This document shows positions 1 through 6,291 of a stretch of 9,201 nucleotides of DNA, one piece after another; the first letter of the stretch is position 1; each line of letters starts with the position of its first letter. Origin of the DNA: DATKXO01 sp035528995. GTDB taxonomy: Bacteria > Planctomycetota > Phycisphaerae > UBA1845. The position numbers and the translations under genes were made by a program. The notes under the pieces were generated by a model. That model saw only the letters and a program-made list of their open reading frames with translations, had not been told where the DNA came from and ran no database searches. Where the stretch lies: assembly GCA_035528995.1 (NCBI GenBank), contig DATKXO010000318.1, forward strand, positions 1-9,201, written 5' to 3'.

Positions 1-35
1 TGTGCTGGCGGGGTCGGGGGGGCGGCAGGGTGATG

Positions 36-119
36 GCGAATAGTGAATAGCGAATTCAGAGTAGCGAGTGTCGAGTTCGGAGTAGCGAGGTCAGAGTGGC
101 GAGTAGCGAGTGGCGAGTT
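36..119. repeat. Degenerate tandem heptamer array, 12 units, consensus GCGAGTA
   Basis: Read in steps of seven from base 36, the sequence gives twelve units with no slippage. All are variants of GCGAGTA (for example GCGAATA, GTGAATA, CAGAGTA, GCGAGTG, GCGAGTT). The left units are richer in GAAT and the right units in GAGT, so the array drifts along its length. It lies 30 bp beyond the stop codon of the minus-strand oxidoreductase, outside any convincing gene. On the opposite strand it reads as TACTCGC-type units. Bases 1-35 are a G-rich stretch in which I see nothing else. The function is unknown. It looks like a low-complexity intergenic expansion rather than a CRISPR, because there are no spacers. 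Confidence 0.85.
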
Positions 120-148
120 TAAAACGGCGCGTCATGCGTCGCGGGAGA

Positions 149-1183
149 TTACAGGAGGCGGGTGGGGGTGAAGGGGTTGTCTTGGGGGGTGTCGGGGTGG
201 AGGAGGAGGTTGGCGGCGAGAGGGCCGACGGCGGCGGAGGTGCTGACGCCCTGGCCGCCGAGGGCGGCGACGTGGAAGATGCGGCGGTCGCGCGGGTCGT
301 GGCCGATGACGAAACGTCTGTCGTCGGCAAAGGTGCGGTGGCCGGCCCAGGAGCGCATGATGCGCAGCTCGCCGAGGCGGGGCTGCAACTCGCGGACCAG
401 GCCGTCGAGGCTGTCCCTGACGGCGGGGTCTTCGTCGTAGCGGCCGGGTTCGGCGGGGGACTCGTCGCAGGCGCAGAGCAGCAGGCCGCCGGACTCGGGG
501 CGGAAGTACAATCTCTCGGGTTCATTCCAGACCCAGGGCCAATCGGGTCGGACACCTTCCATCGGCGGGGTGACGAAGAGGTGCCGGGTCGTGGCACTCA
601 CCGGCAGGTCTCCGAGCCGGCCGGCCCAGGGACCGGCCGCGTTGACCAGCAGGCGGGTGACGAGGCTTCCTTTATTGGTACGGACGCGGAGCAGGGGCGG
701 GGCGTCGGGTGTTGCGCGATCGGATGCGGCGCGTTGGGGTGCGTCGGTCCAGTCGATCACTTCGGTGTTGAAGCGGATGTCCTGATCTTTGAGGTAGGCG
801 GAGAGCAGGCCGGCGATGTCCATGACGCCGTCGTCGGGGCACCAGAGGGCGCGGCCGGTGGCGATGGGCACGCGGTCGGCGGCGTTGTTGCGGGCGTCGG
901 GGTGGTCGATGAGGAGGGAGCCGGTGCGGTGGAACTCGGCGAGCTCGCAGCGGGCGAGTACGTCGGCGCTGCGGTTGGCGATCTCGGCGATGACGGGGTC
1001 GTCGATGAGGCGGCGGATGAGGGCGGCGTTGCGGCCGGAGGAGTGCTCGCCGGGGACGGCCTCCTTCTCGAGGATGAGGATGCGGGGCGGGGCGTCTCCG
1101 GCGTCGAGGGCCAGCTTGCGCAGGTGATAGGCCGTGGTCGCACCCGCGAACCCGGCGCCGACGATGAGGATGTCGCAAACCAT
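149..1183 (-). CDS. FAD-dependent oxidoreductase, DAO (glycine/D-amino acid oxidase) family
   Basis: This 344-residue protein is a probable cytoplasmic flavoenzyme. Members of the DAO family oxidise amines or amino acids with FAD; the substrate here cannot be read from sequence. The N-terminus carries the dinucleotide-binding motif GAGFAG (residues 9-14) after a hydrophobic strand, followed by LILEKE (about 36-41), whose acidic residue normally contacts the FAD ribose. SSGRNAALIR (about 48-57) matches the family's conserved segment after the second strand. A mid-protein NAAGPWAGRLG and a C-terminal GGQGVSTSAAVGPLAANLL, ending in an F-x-P-x-R-like motif, complete the FAD-binding fold. No good Shine-Dalgarno lies upstream of the ATG, but the dinucleotide motif would be damaged by a later start. 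The gene stands alone. A long antisense reading frame covers it and is treated as a shadow. Confidence 0.9.
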   Translation of the reverse strand: MVCDILIVGAGFAGATTAYHLRKLALDAGDAPPRILILEKEAVPGEHSSGRNAALIRRLIDDPVIAEIANRSADVLARCELAEFHRTGSLLIDHPDARNNAADRVPIATGRALWCPDDGVMDIAGLLSAYLKDQDIRFNTEVIDWTDAPQRAASDRATPDAPPLLRVRTNKGSLVTRLLVNAAGPWAGRLGDLPVSATTRHLFVTPPMEGVRPDWPWVWNEPERLYFRPESGGLLLCACDESPAEPGRYDEDPAVRDSLDGLVRELQPRLGELRIMRSWAGHRTFADDRRFVIGHDPRDRRIFHVAALGGQGVSTSAAVGPLAANLLLHPDTPQDNPFTPTRLL

Positions 1184-1343
1184 GCCACAGTACCGTCACG
1201 GGCAACCGTTTTTTGGGATCGGTCGGGCGCGGGTTGCCGCGATTCGCGTGGCCGGCCGTCGAACGCGGCTATTGTGGCATGGATGGGACGGGTGGGAAAG
1301 GGTGTGCTCGGGCGTTCCACGGGCTGCGCTTCGCCCGACTGTC

Positions 1344-1613
1344 TCACTTGCTCTGAAACGCTACACTTTCATGGGGCCGTGCGTCTTGAATTTCAACCAA
1401 GAATAGCACACTGCCGCGCAAGTCCCGGGCGATCCTCGGCCTGCCGACGCGTTTCGGCCGCCGCCCTTCCCTCAGTTCTGTGACCCACCGACAATGTATC
1501 TGCGGCGTGACGATGCCGATCACGTCGGCGACGTTGTGGTCGAGTTCCTGGCGGATGGCCAGCAGCCGGGCGCGATCGCCCGGCGTCTCTTTGGTGGGTG
1601 AATAGGCCGGCGA
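1344..1613 (-). pseudogene. Relic of an integrase-core transposase (N-terminal helix-turn-helix part only)
   Basis: On the minus strand one frame stays open from 1613 down to a TGA at 1344-1346, with no ATG. It is the frame directly after the kdsA stop. The core (about 1398-1595) reads ARLLAIRQELDHNVADVIG, then IVTPQIHCRWV, then RPKRVGRPRIARDL. This pattern (LDH-x-VADV-x-x-IVTP-x-x-x-x-RW, then PKR-x-GRPR) is what I recall from the N-terminal DNA-binding region of planctomycete integrase-core (IS3-like) transposases. Family members continue into A-x-EN-x-x-WG-x-x-RI and the DDE domain. Here the match breaks down near 1398 and the catalytic domain is absent, so it is a truncated remnant. Identification rests on memory of the family, not a search. 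The remaining 1184-1343 holds no gene I can support; it contains only a GGCAACC/GGTTGCC inverted pair (1201-1207, 1232-1238). Confidence 0.55.
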
Positions 1614-2447
1614 TCACCCCCGACCGTCGACGGCGTCACGCACCCGCCGCACCCGGCTCAGCAACTCGCCGAGCTGATCCAGCGGCCAGACCGTCGCCGG
1701 GTCGCTCTTGGCCTGGTCGGGGTCGTCGTGGACTTCCAGGAACAGTGCGTCGGCCCCGGCGGCGACGGCAGCCAGCGCCAGCGTCGGCGTGAAGTCGCGT
1801 TGGCCGGCCGTCTCGTGACCGGCACCGCCCGGCTGCTGGCAGCTATGTGTCGCGTCGAATACCACCGGCGCGAACCGCTGCATCCGCGGTATGCACGTCA
1901 TGTCGTTGACCAGCCGGTTGTAGCCGAAGAACGTGCCACGCTCCGTCAGCAGGACATCGTCGTTGCCCGTCGAGCGGATCTTGCCAGCCACGTTGCCCAT
2001 CTGCTCCGGCGACATGAACTGGCCCTTTTTCACGTTGATGCATCGCCCGGTCTTGGCCGCCGCCACCAGCAGATCGGTCTGCCGGCACAGGAACGCCGGA
2101 ACCTGCACGCAGTCCAGCACCTTCCCCGCGGGCTCGGCCTGCTCGGGCAGATGCACGTCGCTCAGCACGGGCACGCCGAGTTCGCGCCGCACCTCCGCCA
2201 GGACGTCCAGCCCGCCCTCGAGCCCCGGCCCGCGGAAGCTGTCGATGCTCGTGCGGTTTGCCTTGTCGTAGCTGGCCTTGAACACCAGCGGCATCTGCTG
2301 CTCGCGGCAGATGCGGGCGATGGCGTCGGCCAGACGCAGCGTGTGGTCCCGCGACTCGATCACACACGGACCGGCGATCAGGGCGAGCCCGGCCCCTGCC
2401 TTGCGGCCGATCTTGACCGGCCCGATCTGGGCGGTTTCGACTGACAT
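1614..2447 (-). CDS. kdsA: 3-deoxy-8-phosphooctulonate synthase, metal-dependent type
   Basis: KdsA condenses phosphoenolpyruvate with arabinose 5-phosphate to give KDO 8-phosphate, the committed step to KDO for lipopolysaccharide, in the cytoplasm. At 277 residues it has normal length. Diagnostic motifs appear in order: IAGPCVIES (24-32), FKASYDKANRTS (56-67), SDVHLPEQ (96-103), QVPAFLCRQTDL (115-126), NVKKGQFMSPEQ (138-149), LLTERGTFFGYNRLV (166-180), FDATHSCQQPGG (197-208) and LEVHDDP (237-243). Cys28, His201, Glu238 and Asp249 correspond in context and spacing to the metal ligands Cys11, His185, Glu222 and Asp233 of the Aquifex enzyme. The non-metal E. coli enzyme has Asn at the Cys site. 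The ATG has no clear Shine-Dalgarno. No other lipopolysaccharide gene is adjacent, and the divergent neighbour is unrelated. Confidence 0.97.
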   Translation of the reverse strand: MSVETAQIGPVKIGRKAGAGLALIAGPCVIESRDHTLRLADAIARICREQQMPLVFKASYDKANRTSIDSFRGPGLEGGLDVLAEVRRELGVPVLSDVHLPEQAEPAGKVLDCVQVPAFLCRQTDLLVAAAKTGRCINVKKGQFMSPEQMGNVAGKIRSTGNDDVLLTERGTFFGYNRLVNDMTCIPRMQRFAPVVFDATHSCQQPGGAGHETAGQRDFTPTLALAAVAAGADALFLEVHDDPDQAKSDPATVWPLDQLGELLSRVRRVRDAVDGRG

Positions 2448-2574
2448 GGCGGATTACGGTACGACCGGCTGCCGCCGCCGTCAAACCGCCCACGCCCGCT
2501 CCGCCGTCTCTTGCATACCTGCTCGCCAGCGGCGATCCTCCCTTGCCGAAGAGGTCATTTCAACGCACGCAGAT

Positions 2575-2580
2575 GGAGGA
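2575..2580 (+). promoter_or_regulatory. Shine-Dalgarno GGAGGA that sets the start of the DUF1028 gene
   Basis: GGAGGA ends 8 bases before the ATG at 2589. The same frame also has an ATG at 2511, but the 26 residues it would add are Arg/Cys-rich, unlike a family N-terminus, and lack a ribosome site. The 2589 start is preferred. Confidence 0.75.
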
Positions 2581-2588
2581 CTGACACG

Positions 2589-3638
2589 ATGACGCCGCAA
2601 CTACTCCACACACTGATCCTCGGGTTTGCCATGATGGTCGGTCAGACCGACCGACCCGCGCATACCCAGTCCACCGGTATCGCAGACACCAGACCTGTGC
2701 ACACCTACTCCGTCGTCGCTCGCGACCCCCAGACCGGCGAGCTGGCCGTCGGCGTCCAATCGCACTGGTTCTCGGTGGGCACCGTCGTAACCTGGGCCGA
2801 GGCCGGTGTGGGAGCGGTCGCCACCCAGTCCCTGGCCGACCCCGCCTACGGTCCACTCGGCCTGGCCCTCATGCGGGCCGGCAAGACCGCTCCCGAGGCG
2901 CTCGCCTCGCTCCTCGCCGGAGACGATGGTCGCGAAGTCCGCCAGGTGGCCATGATCGACGCCCACGGCCGGGTGGCTACTCACACGGGTGAGCGCTGCA
3001 TCGCCGCCGCCGGGCACGTTGTGGACGCCGAGGCCCAGTTCTCCGTCCAGGCCAACCTGATGGCCAACGACCGCGTCTGGCCGGCCATGGCCCAAGCCTT
3101 CCGCGAGCACGATGGCGACCTGACCGACCGAGTCCTGGCCGCCCTGGAAGCGGCCGAAGAGGCCGGCGGCGACATCCGCGGCCGGCAATCCGCAGCCCTG
3201 GTCGTAGTGGCAGCCGAATCGACCGGTCGGCCCTGGGCCGATCGTCGTTTCGATCTCCGCGTCGAGGACCACCCGCACCCGGTGGCCGAACTCAAGCGCC
3301 TGGTCACGCTTCAACGCGCCTACACACACATGAACGCCGGCGACGCGGCTCTGGAGAAGGACGACTTCGCCGCCGCCAACGCCGAATACGCCGCCGCTCG
3401 CAAACTCGCCCCGGACATCGTCGAGATTCCGTTCTGGCAGGCGGTCACGCTGGTCGGCAGCGGGCGGACCGACGATGCCCTCCCGATCTTCCGTGAAGTG
3501 TTCCAGCGCGAGCCGATCTGGGCCACGCTGGTCCCGCGGCTGGTGCCTTCCGGGCTCCTGCCGGACGATAAGGAGATGCTAGCCAGGATCGCGGAGCAAG
3601 CCCCCGCGCCGACGGCACCATCATCCGACGAACCGTAG
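2589..3638 (+). CDS. DUF1028 family (Ntn-hydrolase-like) protein with C-terminal TPR-like region
   Basis: This 349-residue protein has an N-terminal DUF1028 domain (about 39-225). Its hallmarks are THE TYSVVARDPQTGELAVGVQS-like opening (residues 39 onward), HWFSVGTVVTWAEAGVGAVA, ADPAYGPLGLALMRAGK, EVRQVAMIDAHGRVATHTGERC, FSVQANLM and GGDIRGRQSAAL. DUF1028 proteins are placed in the Ntn-hydrolase superfamily, but their reaction is not established. Typical members start almost directly at the Thr; this one has a 38-residue extension with a short hydrophobic run (about 5-17) that may be a weak signal peptide. Residues about 242-308 form TPR-like helices (YTHMNAGDAALEKDDFAAAN, then a second pair), in place of the peptidoglycan-binding tail that some relatives carry. 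It is divergent from kdsA and convergent with hsp20. Substrate and location are unknown. Confidence 0.9.
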   Translation: MTPQLLHTLILGFAMMVGQTDRPAHTQSTGIADTRPVHTYSVVARDPQTGELAVGVQSHWFSVGTVVTWAEAGVGAVATQSLADPAYGPLGLALMRAGKTAPEALASLLAGDDGREVRQVAMIDAHGRVATHTGERCIAAAGHVVDAEAQFSVQANLMANDRVWPAMAQAFREHDGDLTDRVLAALEAAEEAGGDIRGRQSAALVVVAAESTGRPWADRRFDLRVEDHPHPVAELKRLVTLQRAYTHMNAGDAALEKDDFAAANAEYAAARKLAPDIVEIPFWQAVTLVGSGRTDDALPIFREVFQREPIWATLVPRLVPSGLLPDDKEMLARIAEQAPAPTAPSSDEP

Positions 3639-3645
3639 ACCGACA

Positions 3646-3685
3646 CCGCCGCGTTCCACGCTCTCGAACGATCGACCGTCGGCGG
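3646..3685. terminator. Possible bidirectional stem-loop between convergent genes
   Basis: The 52-bp gap between the stops of the DUF1028 and hsp20 genes can fold as a nested hairpin. CCGCCG (3646-3651) pairs with CGGCGG (3680-3685), and inside it CGTTC (3652-3656) pairs with GAACG (3666-3670), leaving a 9-base bulge. No U-tract follows on either strand, so it is not a classical intrinsic terminator. Its position between converging genes is the main support. Confidence 0.35.
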
Positions 3686-3690
3686 CCCGA

Positions 3691-4149
3691 CTACTCCGCC
3701 ACCTGGATCTTGATCGTCTTGGGCCTGGACGCCTCCTTCTTCAGCAGGGTGATCTCCAGCAGCCCGTTGTGGCAAGTGGCATTGACCTTGGTCGGGTCCG
3801 CCTCGGCCGGTAGGGACACGCTGCGGCTGAACGCCCCGAAGCGCCGCTCGTGATGGATCAGCGACTTGCGTTGATCGTCGGTGTACTCCGCGTCCTTGTG
3901 CCCCTTGATCACCAGCGTCCCGCCGGAGTAGGTCAATTCGACGGCCCCCGCGTCCAGCCCCGGAATCTCCGCCCGGATCACGTAGCGGTCGTCCTCTTCC
4001 AGCACGTCCATGACCGGGGCCCAATCCTGCCCGTCGAACGGGCCCGTCGAAACACCCGTGTGCCACAGTCGGGCGAGAAGACCGTTCATCTCCTCCTGAA
4101 GATCGCGCAGCGACATCTGCCCCTCTCTACGAAATGGAATGAATGACAT
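3691..4149 (-). CDS. Small heat-shock protein, Hsp20/alpha-crystallin family
   Basis: Hsp20 proteins are ATP-independent cytoplasmic chaperones that form oligomers and hold unfolding proteins. The 152-residue product has the usual layout: a short N-terminal arm beginning MSFIPFRREG, an alpha-crystallin domain (about 43-137) with YVIRAEIPGLDAGAVELTY, GGTLVIKGHK and ERRFGAFSRSVSLPAEAD, the conserved A-x-x-x-NGLLEITLLKK strand (124-138), and a C-terminal I-x-I motif (IKI, 146-148) used for oligomer contacts. The start at 4149 is chosen because AGGAGG lies just upstream. The frame stays open to 4359, but the extra 70 residues are not family-like. A -10 hexamer and a hairpin lie in its leader. No CIRCE element is seen. 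Confidence 0.95.
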   Translation of the reverse strand: MSFIPFRREGQMSLRDLQEEMNGLLARLWHTGVSTGPFDGQDWAPVMDVLEEDDRYVIRAEIPGLDAGAVELTYSGGTLVIKGHKDAEYTDDQRKSLIHHERRFGAFSRSVSLPAEADPTKVNATCHNGLLEITLLKKEASRPKTIKIQVAE

Positions 4150-4156
4150 GACGGAG

Positions 4157-4163
4157 CCTCCTG
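4157..4163 (-). promoter_or_regulatory. Shine-Dalgarno CAGGAGG that sets the hsp20 start
   Basis: Read on the minus strand, CAGGAGG ends 7 bases before the ATG at 4149. It decides for this start against in-frame upstream codons. The following bases let GGA pair with TCC in a very small loop, too weak on its own to block the site. Confidence 0.75.
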
Positions 4164-4169
4164 CCAGCG

Positions 4170-4199
4170 AACCGGGGCGCCCGATGTGGACGCCCCGTT
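4170..4199 (-). promoter_or_regulatory. Stable hairpin in the hsp20 5' leader
   Basis: In the minus-strand transcript GGGGCG pairs with CGCCCC around an 11-base loop. A further C-G and two A-T pairs extend the stem across one bulged G. It lies between the predicted -10 and the Shine-Dalgarno, covering most of the leader. Small heat-shock genes often carry RNA thermometers, but those hide the ribosome site; this stem stops about 6 bases short of it. A regulatory role is therefore only possible. Confidence 0.4.
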
Positions 4200-4203
4200 C
4201 TTT

Positions 4204-4209
4204 ATTATA
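4204..4209 (-). promoter_or_regulatory. Predicted -10 element (TATAAT) for hsp20
   Basis: The minus strand carries a perfect TATAAT preceded by GCG, giving GCGTATAAT, the same nonamer as in the promoter at 7434-7442. It sits 54 bases before the hsp20 ATG, which leaves room for a leader of roughly 45 bases. No recognisable -35 lies 16-18 bases upstream, and no typical heat-shock sigma -35 is visible. Confidence 0.5.
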
Positions 4210-4291
4210 CGCGCTTCGTGGGGTTCGTGCGGCGCTCCCGTCGGCCTTATCGCCGGGTGGGGCACACCCGCACGTGGAATCGTGTCGTGTA

Positions 4292-6019
4292 TTACGTCCC
4301 GGCTTCCGGATCGCCGGTTCCCTCCGGGTCACCGGTTCCTTCGTCGGCACCACCGCCACCCGACGGCCCGCCGCCCATGCCGCTCATCGCCATCTGACTG
4401 GCCGCCTTCAGCAGTTCCGACGGAACCAGCATGTCCCACTGGATGCCGGCCCCCTCCGTCGGATGGGCGCAGAACGTGACCGGCTTCTCCACCGGCGGCA
4501 TCTGCATCCCGATCTCCTGCCCGTCCGCTTTGGCCACCCCGGCGATCAGGTCGAACAGCCCGTTCGCCAAAACGTACCCCTCAGACGTCCGCCCACTGGG
4601 CAGTGTGGCCGCAGCCGCCTTGATCTGTGCGTGATCCGTCAGCGGTGCCTTGTTGCCTCGGACCAGCGCGGCGACCTGCGCCATGTGGGCCGCCCCGCCC
4701 CCCAACGTGATGGCCACGTGCTGGGCGTCCACCGCCAGCAGGCGGAGCAACAACCCGTCCGCCCCCAGCACCTGGGTTAGCGAAGCCAGGTCCTCCTCGC
4801 TTGCCCCCATCGCAGCGGGGTTGATGGTCAGGTGGTCTACGTTCCCTTCCTCGGCCTTCGCCTTGTAGGCAAGGGTCTCGGCCAGTTCCGCCGCCTTGTC
4901 TTCGGGCGCCAGGCCGGGCGCGGCCTCGACCAGTTCGCCGACCGACGCCAGGAAATCGCCCGCCTCGCCGTCCACGCCGATGACCATCGTAACCGTGCAC
5001 AGTCCGTCAGCGCCTTCCGCCACCCCGTTCACGCCGAAGGCCATCGACCGAAGGTTGCTTACCATCTTCCCAAGGGTCGCCCGCATCTTCCCCAAGGATG
5101 GCTGAGCCGTCTCCGGCACCGGCACCGTGGTCATCATTTTGTCTACGAACTGGGCGGCGAAAGCGCTGTTCTCCTTGCTGCCCGCCTGGCCGTAGGCGAA
5201 CACCAACGACTCGCCCGGCAGCCCGGTCAGCATCGACCCGGACGGCGGCTTGACGCTGGCCAGTGCCTTGGCCATGTCCGTGCCCGGCTTACAATCGGTG
5301 TACATGCCCAGCCCGATGCCTTCCGGACCCACTCGCATCGACAGCTGGACCGACTTGAACTCCGTGAGCAACTGCAGGTCCATGCCCGCCGACTGGGCCA
5401 TCCCGTTGAGCATGCCGAACGTCCCGCCGGCGGTGAACGCCTCCATGTTGATCCACACCGTGATGTCGTCGCTGGCCCACCGCTTGACCTGGTAGGGCGT
5501 CATGCGCCCGGCCAGGCCCGTTTTGGACGCCAGCACGGCCTTGACGATCTCCGGCGTCGGGCCTGCAACCGCGTAGTTCCCCTTCTGGGCTATGTACGAT
5601 GAATTGCCCGCCAGGAGGACCTTGCTCATGCCCGCCTCGACCTCCTCCGGCTCCAGCAGCGACAGAAGCTCCGTGTAGTTGGTGGTCGGAATGAGGAAGG
5701 CCATGTTCTCGCGCTGCGCGTCCGGGGTTTCCGCCGGCATGAGCACCAGGGCCGCTCCGCCGTTATCGTTGATCCCCATGAGCAGCCCCAGAAACCCTTT
5801 GCCCATCGCCAGCGGGCTGAACGGTATCGGCGCGTTGGTCATCTGCCCGAGATTCATGATCTTCTTGTCCAACTCGGCCAGGTTGCGCACGCTCACCAAG
5901 CCCCAGGCATCGGCCGGCGCGGCTTGCAGCAGTTCATCGGGCCCGGCCGCTCGCGCCTCCGCTGCAAGCGGCAGACAAACGCAGCAGGTCGCCAGAAGGG
6001 TCAACATACATCGCTTCAT
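4292..6019 (-). CDS. Exported protein of unknown function, 575 residues
   Basis: I do not recognise a characterised family. The N-terminus is a clear Sec signal peptide: MKRC, then a hydrophobic run (about 5-20), then ARA-A, with likely cleavage after residue 24. The mature part opens with PDELLQAAPADAWGLVSVRN, a pattern I associate with planctomycete exported proteins of unknown role. It has no internal membrane segment and alternates strand-like (AALVLMPAE, AFLIPTTN) and helical segments. The last ~28 residues are a Gly/Asp/Glu-rich tail with two GTGDPE units. The start at 6019 is preferred because GAGGAG lies 8 bases upstream and the signal peptide begins there; the frame stays open to 6364, but that extension is not protein-like. 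It is divergent from the TPR gene. A periplasmic or outer-surface location is inferred. Confidence 0.85.
   Translation of the reverse strand: MKRCMLTLLATCCVCLPLAAEARAAGPDELLQAAPADAWGLVSVRNLAELDKKIMNLGQMTNAPIPFSPLAMGKGFLGLLMGINDNGGAALVLMPAETPDAQRENMAFLIPTTNYTELLSLLEPEEVEAGMSKVLLAGNSSYIAQKGNYAVAGPTPEIVKAVLASKTGLAGRMTPYQVKRWASDDITVWINMEAFTAGGTFGMLNGMAQSAGMDLQLLTEFKSVQLSMRVGPEGIGLGMYTDCKPGTDMAKALASVKPPSGSMLTGLPGESLVFAYGQAGSKENSAFAAQFVDKMMTTVPVPETAQPSLGKMRATLGKMVSNLRSMAFGVNGVAEGADGLCTVTMVIGVDGEAGDFLASVGELVEAAPGLAPEDKAAELAETLAYKAKAEEGNVDHLTINPAAMGASEEDLASLTQVLGADGLLLRLLAVDAQHVAITLGGGAAHMAQVAALVRGNKAPLTDHAQIKAAAATLPSGRTSEGYVLANGLFDLIAGVAKADGQEIGMQMPPVEKPVTFCAHPTEGAGIQWDMLVPSELLKAASQMAMSGMGGGPSGGGGADEGTGDPEGTGDPEAGT
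4305..4340 (-). repeat. Two 18-bp tandem units in the 3' end of the exported-protein gene
   Basis: Bases 4305-4322 and 4323-4340 match at 15 of 18 positions. They encode the repeated GTGDPE segment of the acidic Gly-rich tail. The unit keeps the reading frame, so gain or loss of a copy would change tail length without a frameshift. Confidence 0.8.
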
Positions 6020-6027
6020 CTTGGCTT

Positions 6028-6033
6028 CTCCTC
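6028..6033 (-). promoter_or_regulatory. Shine-Dalgarno GAGGAG for the 575-residue exported protein
   Basis: On the minus strand GAGGAG ends 8 bases before the ATG at 6019, directly in front of the signal peptide. It supports this start over the in-frame ATG at 6037 and the far upstream start at 6364. Confidence 0.8.
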
Positions 6034-6167
6034 GCATCGAAATAGGGGCAATAGTGGACGGACTGACGATCCGCAGCACACCTCTCCTCGCCCGTTGCTC
6101 GACCGCTAGGCTACCACCATTCTTCGAGCGTGTAGAGCCGTTATTCCGTAAAAACGTGTTCGCCGCC

Positions 6168-6191
6168 CTGTGATCATACAACATTTCACAG
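6168..6191. promoter_or_regulatory. Inverted repeat CTGTGA-N12-TCACAG between divergent genes
   Basis: A perfect 6-bp inverted repeat spans 24 bases in the 272-bp gap between the exported-protein gene and the TPR gene. The half-sites resemble CRP/FNR-type boxes, but the usual spacer is 6 bases, not 12, so a CRP site is not claimed. It lies about 30 bases upstream of the predicted -35 of the TPR gene, a suitable place for a regulator of one or both genes. The AT-rich spacer would also allow a weak hairpin. Confidence 0.35.
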
Positions 6192-6220
6192 ACCCCACGG
6201 ACGCTCGCCTCCCCGGACGA

Positions 6221-6249
6221 TTGACGTAGCCCGCGCCCTGACGCAAAAT
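6221..6249 (+). promoter_or_regulatory. Predicted sigma-70-type promoter of the TPR gene
   Basis: TTGACG (6221-6226) is followed after exactly 17 bases by CAAAAT (6244-6249). These match the -35 and -10 consensus at 5 and 4 of 6 positions. Transcription would begin near 6256, giving a short leader before the start codon. Confidence 0.5.
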
Positions 6250-6291
6250 CTCCGTAGGACTGCGGAAAGGCCGAGCGTGGAGACCGGCAAC

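Noticed and set aside
36..119. CRISPR array
   Set aside because: The units are contiguous 7-mers with no spacers, and no cas gene is nearby.
110..1483. Long plus-strand frame of 457 codons opposite the oxidoreductase
   Set aside because: It is Gly/Val/Ala-rich with no recognisable domain and lies antisense to a clear DAO-family gene. It is a product of high GC content.
1393..1617. Minus-strand 74-codon frame with an ATG next to kdsA
   Set aside because: Its Arg-rich product resembles no protein. The other minus-strand frame over the same bases carries the transposase-like sequence.
4832..5602. Plus-strand frame of 256 codons opposite the exported-protein gene
   Set aside because: It is His/Arg/Gln-rich without a domain, while the minus strand encodes a protein with a signal peptide and ribosome site.
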